Numbered from the stretch's first letter, positions 43,883 through 53,383 are shown. The stretch is 64,000 nucleotides of DNA from Mesorhizobium qingshengii (GCF_027563465.1 NZ_JAPFQA010000012.1:124001-188000); one strand, 5' to 3'. The notes: generated from the sequence alone by a model not told the origin. A program made the numbers and translations.

Positions 43883-45202
43883 CTAGCCGCGCGGCAGAAT
43901 CCGCCTGATGACCGACTTGTCGGAGGCCGGCTTCGACGCGCCGATCGCATAGGCCGAGAGCACGGCGGCGGCTGCGGTCTCGGCATCGGACGGCGAACGG
44001 GCGTGGACCAATGCGAGGGGCTCGCCAGCCCTGACTTCGGCGCCGACCGGCAGCAGCCTGGTGATGCCAACCGCGAGGTCGACCTTGTCGTCCGGCCGTG
44101 TGCGCCCGCCTCCCAGAGCAACCACGGCAAGCCCGATGTCGCGGGTCGCGATGCCGGTGACGAAGCCGTTTGCGGTCGCCTTGACGGCGAGCTCGGCCGC
44201 CGCTGTCGGCAAATATCTTTCCGGCCTCTCGATGAAATCGGCGGGGCCACCGAGAGCGGCCACCATGCGCGCGAAGGTGGCGGCGGCACGGCCGCTGGCG
44301 AGGGTTTCGCTGGCGCGGCGCATGCCATCCTGGTTCGATGACACCAGTCCCGCCGACTGCAGCATCTCGGCGGCCAGCGCCAGCGTCACGTCCTCCAGCC
44401 GACGGTCACGAAGCCGTCCGGTGAGGAAATCGACGGCATTGCGCACCTCGACGGCATTGCCGGCGGCCGAGGCCAGCGGCTCGTTCATGCCGGTGATCAA
44501 TGCCGAGGCCTTCAGCCCGGCGCCGTTGGCGATTTCGACCAGGCTGTTGGCGAGGGTCGTCGCGTCGCGCGATTTTTCCATGAAGGCGCCGTTGCCGACC
44601 TTGACGTCGAGCACCAGCGACTGCAAGCCGGCGGCCAGTTTCTTCGACAGGATCGAAGCGGTGATCAGCGGCACCGATTCCACCGTGCCGGTGACGTCGC
44701 GGATCGCATAGAGCCGGCGGTCGGCGGGTGCGAGATCGGCGGTCTGGCCGATGATGGCGCAACCGGTTTCGAGCACCGCCTTGCGAAACAGCGCGATATC
44801 GGGCTGGCTGACATAGCCGGGGATCGCGTCCATCTTGTCCAGCGTGCCGCCGGTGTGGCCGAGGCCACGGCCGGAAATCATCGGCACATAAGCGCCGCAA
44901 GCGGCGACGATCGGCGCCAGCATGAGCGAAACATTGTCGCCGACGCCGCCTGTGGAATGTTTGTCGGTGACCGGGCCGGGCAGGTCCGACCAGTCGAGGA
45001 CGTCGCCGGAATCGCGCATGGCCAAAGTCAATGCCACCGCCTCGTCACGGCTCATGCCGTTGAAGAACACGGCCATGGCGAAGGCGCCGACCTGGCCATC
45101 CGAAACGGCCCCGTCGGTCATGCCCGTGACGAAGCTGGCGATCTCTTGCGCCGACAGTCTCAGGCCATCACGCTTGCGGCGGATGATTTCTTGCGGAAGC
45201 AT
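43883..45202 (-). CDS. deoA: Thymidine phosphorylase
   Basis: Splits thymidine or deoxyuridine with phosphate into base and deoxyribose-1-phosphate. The 439-aa product has the family signature SGRGLGHTGGTLDKMDAIPGY (about residue 105), the phosphate site DKHSTGGVGDNVSL and MEKSRDATTLA, with VKVGNGAFM. Last gene of the minus-strand nucleoside operon, 142 bases after punA; CCGCAAGGGGAAAGG lies before its ATG. Confidence 0.94.
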   Translation of the reverse strand: MLPQEIIRRKRDGLRLSAQEIASFVTGMTDGAVSDGQVGAFAMAVFFNGMSRDEAVALTLAMRDSGDVLDWSDLPGPVTDKHSTGGVGDNVSLMLAPIVAACGAYVPMISGRGLGHTGGTLDKMDAIPGYVSQPDIALFRKAVLETGCAIIGQTADLAPADRRLYAIRDVTGTVESVPLITASILSKKLAAGLQSLVLDVKVGNGAFMEKSRDATTLANSLVEIANGAGLKASALITGMNEPLASAAGNAVEVRNAVDFLTGRLRDRRLEDVTLALAAEMLQSAGLVSSNQDGMRRASETLASGRAAATFARMVAALGGPADFIERPERYLPTAAAELAVKATANGFVTGIATRDIGLAVVALGGGRTRPDDKVDLAVGITRLLPVGAEVRAGEPLALVHARSPSDAETAAAAVLSAYAIGASKPASDKSVIRRILPRG

Positions 45203-45344
45203 GGCGCTTTACCTTTCCCCTTGCGGGGGTCCGAAGGACGCGCGAGACCAGTGGCTTGCCCCGTAAGGCCGTTCCACAGGGCGGAGCCGGGCGGGCAGTG
45301 CCCGCTCGTCGACCCTCTCCACAAGGGCGAGGGTAAAAACCGCT
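45203..45344. repeat. Repeat-like spacer between punA and deoA
   Basis: The 142-base spacer holds paired words CCTTTCCCCTTGCGGGGG..., CCCGCCCGGC and CCCTCTCCACAAGGGCGAGGGT (a hairpin at about 45313-45334). Its composition resembles dispersed intergenic repeats; no gene is present. It interrupts the otherwise tight nucleoside operon. Confidence 0.4.
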
Positions 45345-46154
45345 TCACCCATCCAGCAAGCCTTCCTGGAACAAATGCTGCAGGATCGTCGCCAGCCGCG
45401 CACCGCCGATCGGCGCCATGTCCTTGGTCTCCTGGTGCGAAAGCTCGGCCCCGGTCATGCCGGCCGCCAGATTGGTGATCACCGAGCAGGCGGCGACGCG
45501 CAGACCGAGGAAGCGGGCGAGGATGACCTCCGGCACGGTCGACATGCCGACGGCGTTGGCGCCCATGATGCGCGCCATGCGGATTTCGGCGGGCGTCTCG
45601 AAGCACGGACCGGAAAACCACATGTAGACACCCTTGTGAAGCGCGGTGCCGGTCGCCTTCGCCGCGCGCTCGAGCGCCTTTCGGATGCCGGCGTCATAGG
45701 CTTCGGTCAGGCCGACGAAGCGGCGGTCGCTGGGCTCGCCGATCAGCGGATTGGTGCCCGAGAAATTGATGTGGTCCGATATCAGCATCACCGAGCCCGG
45801 CAGCATGTCCGGATCGACCGAACCGGCGGCATTGGTGAGGATCAGTTTTGTGATGCCGATGCCGGAAAGCACTTCCAGCACCGGCCGCATCGCCGCCGCG
45901 TTGCCGTGCTCGTAATAGTGGGCGCGGCCGGACAGCATCAGCACCGGCACGCCGGCAAACAGCCCCGCCACCACTTCGCCGGCATGGCCGGTGACGCCGC
46001 TTCTGGGAAAACCCGGCAAGTCGGCATAGGGGACACGGATCGGGTCCTCGATCTGGTCGACCAGCCCGCCCAAGCCCGAACCCAGGACCAGCGCGGCCGC
46101 CGGCGCCAGGCCGTCCAGCCTCTCGACGAGATGGTCCAGCGCCTTTTCCATCAT
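45345..46154 (-). CDS. punA: Purine nucleoside phosphorylase (PNP/MTAP family)
   Basis: A 269-aa trimeric-class phosphorylase acting on inosine and guanosine. It has LVLGSGLGGLVDQ, the phosphate site SGRAHYYEHG, LTNAAGSVDPDM, the base site with Glu in FETPAEIRM and STVPEVI, and VITNLAAG. The start is ATG 46154 (MMEKAL). It follows cdd by 13 bases, so they are co-transcribed, and supplies ribose-1-phosphate with the free base. Confidence 0.92.
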   Translation of the reverse strand: MMEKALDHLVERLDGLAPAAALVLGSGLGGLVDQIEDPIRVPYADLPGFPRSGVTGHAGEVVAGLFAGVPVLMLSGRAHYYEHGNAAAMRPVLEVLSGIGITKLILTNAAGSVDPDMLPGSVMLISDHINFSGTNPLIGEPSDRRFVGLTEAYDAGIRKALERAAKATGTALHKGVYMWFSGPCFETPAEIRMARIMGANAVGMSTVPEVILARFLGLRVAACSVITNLAAGMTGAELSHQETKDMAPIGGARLATILQHLFQEGLLDG

Positions 46155-46167
46155 TGCACCCAGCTCT

Positions 46168-46560
46168 TCATTTCAGGATATCGCCCCGGAAGCCGTAGGG
46201 CAGCATCTCGCCCATGGTCACGGTTTCGGCCACGCCGGCATTGTCACAGAGATAGAGCTTTGTCTCCGGCCGGCAGAATTCGGCCAGCCGCTGACGGCAG
46301 CCGCCGCAAGGCGAGCATTTCGCCATGCGTTCGGCAATGACGGCGATTTCGACGATCTTGCCGCCGCCACCCATGACGTAGTGGCCAAGCGCGGTGGTTT
46401 CGGCGCACCAGCCTTCCGGATAGGAGGCAATTTCGATGTTGGCGCCGGCAAAGACGCGCCCATCCTCGGTGCGAAGCGCCGCCCCCACCGGAAACTTCGA
46501 ATAGGGCGCATAGGCCTTTGCCATGGCCGCCCTGGCCGCCTCGAACAATTCATGCGACAT
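46168..46560 (-). CDS. cdd: Cytidine deaminase
   Basis: Deaminates cytidine and deoxycytidine to uridine. The 130-aa product has YSKFPVGAAL, the zinc and catalytic motif CAETTAL and the second zinc motif SPCGGCRQRL. The length is that of the homotetrameric type. The ATG at 46560 (MSHELF) has GGAGA 10 bases upstream. It lies between the transporter permeases and punA in the operon. Confidence 0.94.
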   Translation of the reverse strand: MSHELFEAARAAMAKAYAPYSKFPVGAALRTEDGRVFAGANIEIASYPEGWCAETTALGHYVMGGGGKIVEIAVIAERMAKCSPCGGCRQRLAEFCRPETKLYLCDNAGVAETVTMGEMLPYGFRGDILK

Positions 46561-46623
46561 TCGGTTGTTGTCTCCGATGATCTTGTCCAAAACCCGACGC
46601 TCACTGCGGTCGCGGGATTCCGC

Positions 46624-47595
46624 TCAGCGTTCCTTGACGTAGGGCACGCCGCCGGCGCGTGGCGGGATCGCCTTGCCGATGAAGCCGGCAAGCAGGATGA
46701 CGGTCAGGATGTAGGGCAGGGCCTGCATGAACTGCACCGGCACCTTGCCGATGATGGGCAGCGGTGAGCCCTGCAGGCGGATCGACAGCGCGTCGAGAAA
46801 GCCGAACAACAGGCAGGCGAACATGGCGTTGACCGGCTTCCATTTGGCAAAGATCAGCGCGGCCAGCGCGATGTAGCCCTTGCCGGCGGTCATGTCCTTC
46901 ACGAAGCCGCCATTCTGCACCATCGACAGATAGGCACCGGCGATGCCGGTGAGGATGCCGGTGCAGATCAACGCCCGGTAGCGCAGCCAGGCAACGGAAA
47001 TGCCAGCGGTGTCGACGGCGGCCGGGTTCTCGCCGACGGCGCGCAGCCGCAGGCCAAAACGGGTCCGGAACAGCACCCACCAGGTGAACGGCACCATCAG
47101 GAAAGCGAGATAGACCAGTATCGAGTGGCCGGAGATCAGTTGCGAATAGATCGGTCCGAGGATCGGCACGTCCCTGACCGCTTCGGCGCCCGGCCAGACA
47201 ATCGCGTCGAACCGCTCGCCCGGCTGCAGCGCTGGCGTGCGCCCGCCTTGCTGGAACCAGGCCTGGCCGAGGATGATGGTCGATCCGGCCGCGATGAAAT
47301 TGATCGCGACGCCGGAGACGATCTGGTTGCCGCGATGGGTGATCGAGGCAAAGCCGTGGATCATGGCAAACGCGACCGAGATCAGGATGGCCATGCCGAG
47401 GCCGAGCAAGGCCGAATGGAACACGGAAGCGGCCGCGGCACCGGCGAAAGCGCCGACCAGCATCTTGCCCTCCAGCCCGATGTCGAAGATGCCGGCGCGC
47501 TCCGAATAGAGGCCGGCGAGGCAGGCGAGCAGCAACGGCACCGACAGGCGGATGGTCGAGTCGAGTATCTGCACGATGGCGATAAAGACATCCAT
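46624..47595 (-). CDS. BMP-type nucleoside ABC transporter permease 2
   Basis: A 323-aa integral membrane protein with about eight to nine helices and the ABC permease pattern ERAGIFDIGLEGKMLVGAFAGAAAA and RAVGENPAAVDTAGISV, IALAALIFAKWKPVNAM. The start ATG 47595 is one base after the preceding permease stop codon. It works with the other permease, the ATPase and the binding protein at 51-52 kb. Confidence 0.9.
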   Translation of the reverse strand: MDVFIAIVQILDSTIRLSVPLLLACLAGLYSERAGIFDIGLEGKMLVGAFAGAAAASVFHSALLGLGMAILISVAFAMIHGFASITHRGNQIVSGVAINFIAAGSTIILGQAWFQQGGRTPALQPGERFDAIVWPGAEAVRDVPILGPIYSQLISGHSILVYLAFLMVPFTWWVLFRTRFGLRLRAVGENPAAVDTAGISVAWLRYRALICTGILTGIAGAYLSMVQNGGFVKDMTAGKGYIALAALIFAKWKPVNAMFACLLFGFLDALSIRLQGSPLPIIGKVPVQFMQALPYILTVILLAGFIGKAIPPRAGGVPYVKER

Positions 47596-47596
47596 C

Positions 47597-48736
47597 TCAG
47601 GCACCCTTCCCCTTGACCGCTTCCATGCCAACCGATCTCGGACTGAACGAAGCGAACAGCGCCTGGATGTAAGGCCGGAACATATGCTCGAGCGCGCCGG
47701 CAAACAGGATGACCAGACCCTGGATGATGACGATCATGTCGCGGCTGATCGCCGGCATCTCGAAAGCGAGCTCCGCGCCGCCCTGGTAAAGCATGCCGAA
47801 CAGGATCGCCGCCAGCACGATGCCGACAGGGTGCAGACGGCCCATCAGGGCTACCGCGATGCCGACGAAACCGGCGCCGCTGACAAAGTCGATCGCGACA
47901 TTATGCTGGTCGCCCATCACCGGATTGAGCGCCATCATGCCGGCCAGAGCACCCGAGATCATCATGGCGGTGATGATGATGCGGGTCTCCGAAATGCCGG
48001 CATAGCGAGCCGCCTTCGGGCTGTGACCGTAGGTGCGCATCTCATAGCCGAGCCTGGTGCGCCAGATCAGCAACCAGACAAGGAAGGCCATGATCAGCGC
48101 CAGCAGGAAGGTGACATTGAGCGGGGCCGAATGGATCTTGGCGCCGAACAATTCGATGATCCAGTTGAGCTTCGGCAATTCCGCGCCCGCGAGGAAGTTG
48201 CGCGTCTGCGGCGCCTGCGACCCTGCCGGCTTCAATGGGCCTACCAGCAGGAAAACCATGATCGAGGCGGCGATGAAGTTGAACATGATTGTGGTGATGA
48301 CGATGTGCGAGCCGCGCTTGGCCTGCAGATAGGCGGGGATAAGCGCCCACAACGCACCCACGAGCGTCGAAGCGACGATGGCCAGCGGGAAAGTGAGCCA
48401 CCATGGCAGCACGCTGTCGAAGGCAAGACAGACGACGGCGATACCAAGGCCGGCGATGTAGGCCTGCCCCTCGGTGCCGATGTTGAACAGGCCGCAATGC
48501 GCAGCCACCGCCACCGAAAGCCCGGTAAATATGAAGGTGGTGGCGTAGAAGAGGGTGAAGGCGATGCCGGTCCCCTTGCCGAAGGCGCCTTCGACCAGGA
48601 TGACGGCGGCGCGGAACGGGTTTTCGCCGACCAGAAGCACGACGAAGCCGGCGACGACGAAGGCAACGAACAGATTGATCACCGGGATCAGGCCGTAGTC
48701 GGCCCAGGCCGGCAACTTGGCGTAAGGCGTGCTCAA
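47597..48736 (-). CDS. BMP-type nucleoside ABC transporter permease 1
   Basis: A 379-aa membrane protein with about ten helices and permease motif GLFNIGTEGQAYIAGLGIAVV and GHSPKAARYAGISE. No ATG exists in the first 150 codons; the TTG at 48736 overlaps the ATPase stop (TTGA) and is preceded by GGGGGG, so it is the likely start. The permease dimer would carry nucleosides with the other permease. Confidence 0.9.
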   Translation of the reverse strand: MSTPYAKLPAWADYGLIPVINLFVAFVVAGFVVLLVGENPFRAAVILVEGAFGKGTGIAFTLFYATTFIFTGLSVAVAAHCGLFNIGTEGQAYIAGLGIAVVCLAFDSVLPWWLTFPLAIVASTLVGALWALIPAYLQAKRGSHIVITTIMFNFIAASIMVFLLVGPLKPAGSQAPQTRNFLAGAELPKLNWIIELFGAKIHSAPLNVTFLLALIMAFLVWLLIWRTRLGYEMRTYGHSPKAARYAGISETRIIITAMMISGALAGMMALNPVMGDQHNVAIDFVSGAGFVGIAVALMGRLHPVGIVLAAILFGMLYQGGAELAFEMPAISRDMIVIIQGLVILFAGALEHMFRPYIQALFASFSPRSVGMEAVKGKGA

Positions 48737-50265
48737 AGTGCTGCCCCCCGATGCTCGACGCCGGCCATCAGCAGGCCGAGTTCGCCCTCGGTCGTTTCCG
48801 GGCCGCGTTCGCCGACGATGCGGCCGGCAAACATCACCAGGATGCGGTCGGAGAGCGAGCGGATCTCGTCCAGTTCGACCGACACAACCAGCACCGCCTT
48901 GCCCTGGTCGCGCATGGCGATCAGGCGCTTGTGGATGAATTCGATGGCGCCGACATCGACGCCGCGCGTCGGCTGGCCGACGATCAAGACACCCGGGTCT
49001 TGTTCCATTTCCCGCGCGAGCACGATCTTCTGCTGGTTGCCGCCGGAGAAATTGGCGGTCTTCAACCGGCAGTCCGCCGGGCGGATGTCGTATTTGGCGA
49101 TCTTGTCCCTGGCATCGTCGCGGATGGCATCGATGTTGAGGAACGGCCCCTTCAGGTAGCGGGGGTCGTCATGATAGCCGAGAATGGAATTCTCGTTCTC
49201 CTCGAAGGCCAGCACCAGCCCGACATGATGGCGGTCTTCCGGCACATGGGCGAGGCCGCGGTCGCGCAACTCACCGGGATCGGCCGCACCTGTGAGGTCG
49301 ATCGGCTTGCCGTCGAGCATGACCGAGCCGGAAACGGCGCGCCGGATGCCCGAAATCGCCTCGAGCAGCTCGGATTGTCCGTTGCCGGCGACGCCGGCGA
49401 TGCCGACGATCTCACCGGCGCGCAGGTCGAAGGAGATGTCGTCGACCATGGTGACGCCGCGAGAATCCCTGACCGTCAGGTTCTTGACCGCGAGCTTGAC
49501 GTCGCCTGCGGCGGCTTCGCCCTTTTCGACCCGGAGCAGCACGCGGCGCCCGACCATCAGCTCGGCCAGTTCCTCCACCGTGGTTTTCTTCGTCTCGCGG
49601 GTCGCCACCATCGTGCCCTGGCGCATGACCGACACGGTGTCGGTGATGGCCATGATCTCGCGCAGCTTGTGGGTGATCAGCACCACCGTCTTTCCTTGCT
49701 CCTTCAACTGCTTGAGGATGCGGAAAAGATGGTCGGCCTCGGCTGGCGTGAGCACGCCGGTCGGCTCGTCGAGGATCAGGATCTCGGCGCCGCGATAAAG
49801 CGCCTTGAGGATCTCGACACGCTGCTGCAGGCCGACAGCCAATTCCTCGACGATCGCATCGGGATCGACTTCCAGCCCGTACTCGCGTTCGAGACGCTCC
49901 AGTTCGGAGCGCGCCTTGGCGATGCTCCTCTTCAGCAGCGCATCGCTTTCGGCGCCGAGGATAACGTTCTCCAAGACCGAGAAATTGTCGACCAGCATGA
50001 AATGCTGATGCACCATGCCGATGCCGAGCGCGATGGCGTCATTGGGTGTCTTGATCGAGGCCGGCTTGCCGCCGACGCGGATCTCGCCGCTGTCGGCCTG
50101 GTAGAAGCCATAGAGGATCGACATAAGCGTCGACTTGCCAGCGCCGTTCTCGCCGACAATGCCGTGGATGGTGCCGCGCGCGATCTCCAGATTGATGTCG
50201 CGGTTGGCGCGCACGGCGCCAAAACTCTTGTTGATGCCGATCAGCTCGATTGCGGCTTGCGCCAT
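48733..50265 (-). CDS. BMP-type ABC transporter ATPase (nucleoside uptake)
   Basis: A 510-aa protein with two ABC ATPase halves, as in simple-sugar and nucleoside importers. The first half has Walker A GENGAGKST, signature AVGLQQRVEIL and Walker B ILILDEPTG; the second has the degenerate Walker A GVAGNGQSE, signature FSGGNQQKIVLAREM and VLIVGQPTRGVD. It powers both permeases. The start is ATG 50265. The binding protein gene lies 0.9 kb upstream, with two small genes between on the other strand. Confidence 0.93.
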   Translation of the reverse strand: MAQAAIELIGINKSFGAVRANRDINLEIARGTIHGIVGENGAGKSTLMSILYGFYQADSGEIRVGGKPASIKTPNDAIALGIGMVHQHFMLVDNFSVLENVILGAESDALLKRSIAKARSELERLEREYGLEVDPDAIVEELAVGLQQRVEILKALYRGAEILILDEPTGVLTPAEADHLFRILKQLKEQGKTVVLITHKLREIMAITDTVSVMRQGTMVATRETKKTTVEELAELMVGRRVLLRVEKGEAAAGDVKLAVKNLTVRDSRGVTMVDDISFDLRAGEIVGIAGVAGNGQSELLEAISGIRRAVSGSVMLDGKPIDLTGAADPGELRDRGLAHVPEDRHHVGLVLAFEENENSILGYHDDPRYLKGPFLNIDAIRDDARDKIAKYDIRPADCRLKTANFSGGNQQKIVLAREMEQDPGVLIVGQPTRGVDVGAIEFIHKRLIAMRDQGKAVLVVSVELDEIRSLSDRILVMFAGRIVGERGPETTEGELGLLMAGVEHRGAAL

Positions 50266-50477
50266 GCAGCCTGTCCCACTCTTATTTTTTTATCGCTTGG
50301 TCAAAATGCCTAGCATGACGCTCCGCCCGTGCCAATTGGCGGAGCGGCGTTCACTCTCGACAAATCCCGGTGCGCTTGTCAATTTCCAACGTGGCCGGGG
50401 CCCACACATTTGCTAATATGGCCAGGCCGTCGCAACGCTGCGGCGCGAGGCATTGCGTGCAAGACCGGGGATTTTGA

Positions 50478-50687
50478 ATGACCATGCCCGCCGATCGTCT
50501 GACGACGCTGGAAATTCGCGCCGCCGAACAGGAACAGACCATCGAGGAACTGTCAGGCCAGATCGCCGAGCAGTGGAAGGTGATCGAGCGCATGCAGCGC
50601 AAGCTCGATGCACTGACCGACCGTTTCCTGGCGCTGGAGGAACAGGCAGCACCCGACGTGCCGATCACCAAGCCGCCGCACTGGTAG
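50478..50687 (+). CDS. slyX: SlyX-family protein
   Basis: A 69-aa protein that is almost all coiled coil (MPADRLTTLEIRAAEQEQ ... AEQWKVIERMQRKLDALTDRF) with the conserved end ITKPPHW. SlyX has no known function. The ATG at 50478 follows GGGGATTTTGA. It lies 19 bases before the next gene on the same strand. Confidence 0.87.
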   Translation: MTMPADRLTTLEIRAAEQEQTIEELSGQIAEQWKVIERMQRKLDALTDRFLALEEQAAPDVPITKPPHW

Positions 50688-50705
50688 GGAAGGGGAGCGC
50701 AAGCC

Positions 50706-51089
50706 ATGAGCGACCGCATCGCAAGGGCCGGCGATTATGTGCTCGGCCTGATGAACGACGCGGAACGCGAACGTGCCGAGCGCGATCTGGAGATCGACCC
50801 CGCCTTCCGCGACGCGGTGGTGCAGCTTGCCGAACGCATGCACGTCTTCCGCGGTGCCGAACCGGCAGGCGGCCAACAGCGCTGGCAGCAGATCACGCAG
50901 CGCATCGGCGACCTGCCGCAGATGCGCAGTTCCGGGCTGGGCGATGCCAGATCACCGGCGGTGATCCGCGGCCTGTCCCGGCGGCCGCATGGCTTCGGCC
51001 TGCACGCATTTGGTGGCCTGCGCGGATTTGCGGTCGCCATCGGGCTGATCGTGGCCTTCGGGTTGGGTTATCTGGCGGGCAAGCTGTAG
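50706..51089 (+). CDS. Anti-sigma factor-like (RskA N-terminal type) membrane protein
   Basis: A 127-aa protein with an N-terminal helical segment DYVLGLMNDAERERAERDLEIDPAFRDAVVQLAERM, like the sigma-binding domain of RskA-type anti-sigma factors, and one C-terminal membrane helix (about residues 105-124). The large extracellular domain of RskA is absent and no sigma-factor gene is adjacent, so the role is uncertain. It may be co-transcribed with slyX. Confidence 0.65.
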   Translation: MSDRIARAGDYVLGLMNDAERERAERDLEIDPAFRDAVVQLAERMHVFRGAEPAGGQQRWQQITQRIGDLPQMRSSGLGDARSPAVIRGLSRRPHGFGLHAFGGLRGFAVAIGLIVAFGLGYLAGKL

Positions 51090-51099
51090 GCCAAAGCAA

Positions 51100-51127
51100 A
51101 AACCGCCGGGCTTGCGCCCGGCGGTTT
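51100..51127. terminator. Strong bidirectional hairpin terminator
   Basis: AAACCGCCGGGC (51100-51111) pairs perfectly with GCCCGGCGGTTT (51116-51127) across a TTGC loop. It lies 10 bases beyond the end of the anti-sigma-like gene and 28 bases before the end of the convergent binding protein gene; the A and T tracts serve both strands. Confidence 0.85.
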
Positions 51128-51155
51128 GCAGATCATGGCTGGATGTCCGCGCCGC

Positions 51156-52145
51156 TTAGTACGGGCAGGCGTTGTCAGCCGTATAGTCGTGCACTTCGAG
51201 CTTGCCGGCGATGATGTCGGCCTTGGCCTTTTCGACCGCCGCCTTCATCTCGTCGGTCACCAGCGCCTTGTTGTTGTCGTCCATGGCGTAGTCGACGCCG
51301 CCCTCCTTGAGGCCGAGATTTTGCAGGCCGCCCTTGAAGGTGCCGTTCTTGCCGTCCATGAAGGCGGTGTAGACGGCAACGTCGACCCGCTTCATCATGG
51401 AGGTCAGCACCTTGCCGGGCTGCAGACCGTTCTGGTTGGAATCGACGCCGATGCCGAGTTTGCCGGCATCCGCCGCCGCCTGCAGCACGCCGACGCCGGT
51501 GCCGCCGGCCGCGGCATAGACCACGTCGGAGCCCTGGTCGATCTGCGTCTTGGCGATCTCGCCGCCCTTGGCCGGGTCGTTCCAGGCAGCCGGCGTGTCA
51601 CCGGTCATGTTCTGGATAACGTCCGTCGCACCGGCCGACTTGGCGCCGCCGACATAGCCGCATTCGAATTTGCGGATCAGCGGGATGTCCATGCCGCCGA
51701 TGAAGGAGACCTTCTTCGACTTCGAGGCCATCGCCGCCAGGATGCCGACGAGATAGGAGCCTTCATTCTCCTTGAAGACCAGCGAGCGGACATTGGGCAG
51801 GTCGACGGCATCGTCGATGATGGCGAAGTTGAGATCAGGATATTCCTTCGCGACCGCCTTGAGCGCGTCCTCCCAGGCGAAACCCGCCATGACGATCGGG
51901 TTGCGTCCGTCCTCGGCGAAGCGGCGCAGCGCCTGTTCGCGCTGCGAGGCATTGGAAACCTCGAACTCGACATAGGCGATGCCGGTTTCCGTCTTGAATT
52001 TCTCGGCGCCATGGAAGGCTGCCTCGTTGAAGGATTTGTCGAACTTGCCGCCGAGATCATAGAGGATGGCCGGCTGGACGTCCGCGGCGAAAGCCGGAAG
52101 AACCATTGCGGTTGCGGCCAGGAGGCCGAGAACAATACGTTTCAT
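51156..52145 (-). CDS. BMP-family nucleoside ABC transporter binding protein
   Basis: A 329-aa periplasmic protein with a signal peptide (about residues 1-20, VLPAFAA), related to BmpA/TmpC/PnrA lipoproteins. It has YDLGGKFDKSFNEAAFHGAEKF, then GGMDIPLIRKFECGYVGGAK and GGTGVGVLQAA. PnrA-type proteins bind purine nucleosides (family knowledge). There is no lipobox Cys at the end of the signal, so it is probably soluble. ATG 52145 follows GTGTGGATCAC. Confidence 0.9.
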   Translation of the reverse strand: MKRIVLGLLAATAMVLPAFAADVQPAILYDLGGKFDKSFNEAAFHGAEKFKTETGIAYVEFEVSNASQREQALRRFAEDGRNPIVMAGFAWEDALKAVAKEYPDLNFAIIDDAVDLPNVRSLVFKENEGSYLVGILAAMASKSKKVSFIGGMDIPLIRKFECGYVGGAKSAGATDVIQNMTGDTPAAWNDPAKGGEIAKTQIDQGSDVVYAAAGGTGVGVLQAAADAGKLGIGVDSNQNGLQPGKVLTSMMKRVDVAVYTAFMDGKNGTFKGGLQNLGLKEGGVDYAMDDNNKALVTDEMKAAVEKAKADIIAGKLEVHDYTADNACPY

Positions 52146-52356
52146 GTGATCCACACCCTGTCGGTTATTTTTCCGTTACGCACCGCCCGCCTGCCCGGTT
52201 CGCCGGCAGGCATGCGACGTCAGCCAGGAGTGTATTCCCCTCCCGCTCAAGGGCAATCTGGCACGGCCCGAAACAAATTTCACGCGGAATTTTGACCTTT
52301 TGGAAAAGCATGGCGCGGGGAGGCCGCGCCGCGGCTTGATCCTTGCGCGAAAGGCT

Positions 52357-53022
52357 TCAGGCGGAGGCGGCGGCCGGCATGGCGCAGGCAATGCCGGTGC
52401 CCTTGAGGTTGCAATAGCCATAAGGGTTCTTCGCCAGATATTGCTGGTGATCGGCTTCGGCGAAGTAGAATACCGGCGCCGGCGCGATCTCTGTAGTGAT
52501 CTTGCCGTGGCCGGCACCGCGCAGCGAGGCCCCATAGGCGTCGCGCGAAGCACTTGCCGGGCTGAATTGCGCATCACCGAGCGTGTAGATCGCGGAGCGG
52601 TAGGTGGTGCCGACATCATTGCCCTGGCGCATGCCTTGCGTCGGATCGTGGCTTTCCCAGAACAGCTTGAGAAGCTCGGCATAGGAGACGACCTTGGGAT
52701 CGTAGACCACCAGCACCACTTCGGTGTGGCCGGTGAGGCCGGTGCAGGTTTCCTGATAGGTCGGATTGGGCGTGAAACCGCCGGCATAGCCGACCGCCGT
52801 GACCCAGACGCCTTCGAGCTGCCAGAACAGCCGCTCGGCGCCCCAGAAACAGCCCAGCCCGAACATCGCCGTGTCCAGCCCTTCGGGGTAGGGTCCCTTG
52901 AGCGGGCGCTTCAAGACGAAGTGCCTTGGCGCGGTCGGGATCGCCTTGGCGCGGCCCGGCAAAGCCTCGGACGGCTTCGGCAAATGGAGCTTCTTGTTCA
53001 GCATGTCGCTGAGAAAGAACAT
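52357..53022 (-). CDS. msrA: Peptide-methionine (S)-S-oxide reductase MsrA
   Basis: Repairs S-epimers of methionine sulfoxide. The 221-aa product has the active Cys in FGLGCFWGAERLFW (about residue 58), YAGGFTPNPTYQETCTGLTGHTEVV and a C-terminal tail with a further Cys pair (YCNLKGTGIAC) that can resolve the disulfide. The N-terminus (about 45 residues) is the typical long alphaproteobacterial form. ATG 53022 has GAAGGAAGA upstream. Confidence 0.94.
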   Translation of the reverse strand: MFFLSDMLNKKLHLPKPSEALPGRAKAIPTAPRHFVLKRPLKGPYPEGLDTAMFGLGCFWGAERLFWQLEGVWVTAVGYAGGFTPNPTYQETCTGLTGHTEVVLVVYDPKVVSYAELLKLFWESHDPTQGMRQGNDVGTTYRSAIYTLGDAQFSPASASRDAYGASLRGAGHGKITTEIAPAPVFYFAEADHQQYLAKNPYGYCNLKGTGIACAMPAAASA

Positions 53023-53059
53023 GCGCTGTCTTCCTTCTCTGGGTGGCGCAGGAAGCGGA

Positions 53060-53383
53060 TCAGGTGGCGGCGAATTGTCCGGCGCGCCGTTGCCGCCGGT
53101 AACCGATCGCATAGAGCAGGAAGGCCAGCACGGCAAAAACCGCGAAGCCGGGCTGGTTAAGCACCCAGGCGATGGCGCTGTCCCAGAGCAGCGGGCCGGC
53201 CTTGGCCCGGACGAAGGTCTCGAAAGCGGCCCGCGTGTCCGGCGAGACGGCCAGCCAGCTGGTGTTGAGCGGGGTCAGAACCAGTGCCGAAGCCGCCACC
53301 GTGCGCGTCGCGTCGAGCACCGCCATGATGACGGAGATCGACAGCGCGACCATTGCGGCAAGACGAAAGATGAAGCAAAACAT
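53060..53383 (-). CDS. Small hypothetical membrane protein
   Basis: A 107-aa product with two hydrophobic segments (about residues 5-28 and 75-95) and the middle loop TPLNTSWLAVSPDTRAAFETFV; the end is basic (YRRQRRAGQ). No function is recognised. The ATG at 53383 is preferred. It is transcribed toward msrA with a 37-base gap, so they may form an operon. Confidence 0.65.
   Translation of the reverse strand: MFCFIFRLAAMVALSISVIMAVLDATRTVAASALVLTPLNTSWLAVSPDTRAAFETFVRAKAGPLLWDSAIAWVLNQPGFAVFAVLAFLLYAIGYRRQRRAGQFAAT

Noticed and set aside
47552..49159. A 535-codon plus-strand frame
   Set aside because: Antisense to the ABC transporter genes; low-complexity His/Asp/Arg composition.
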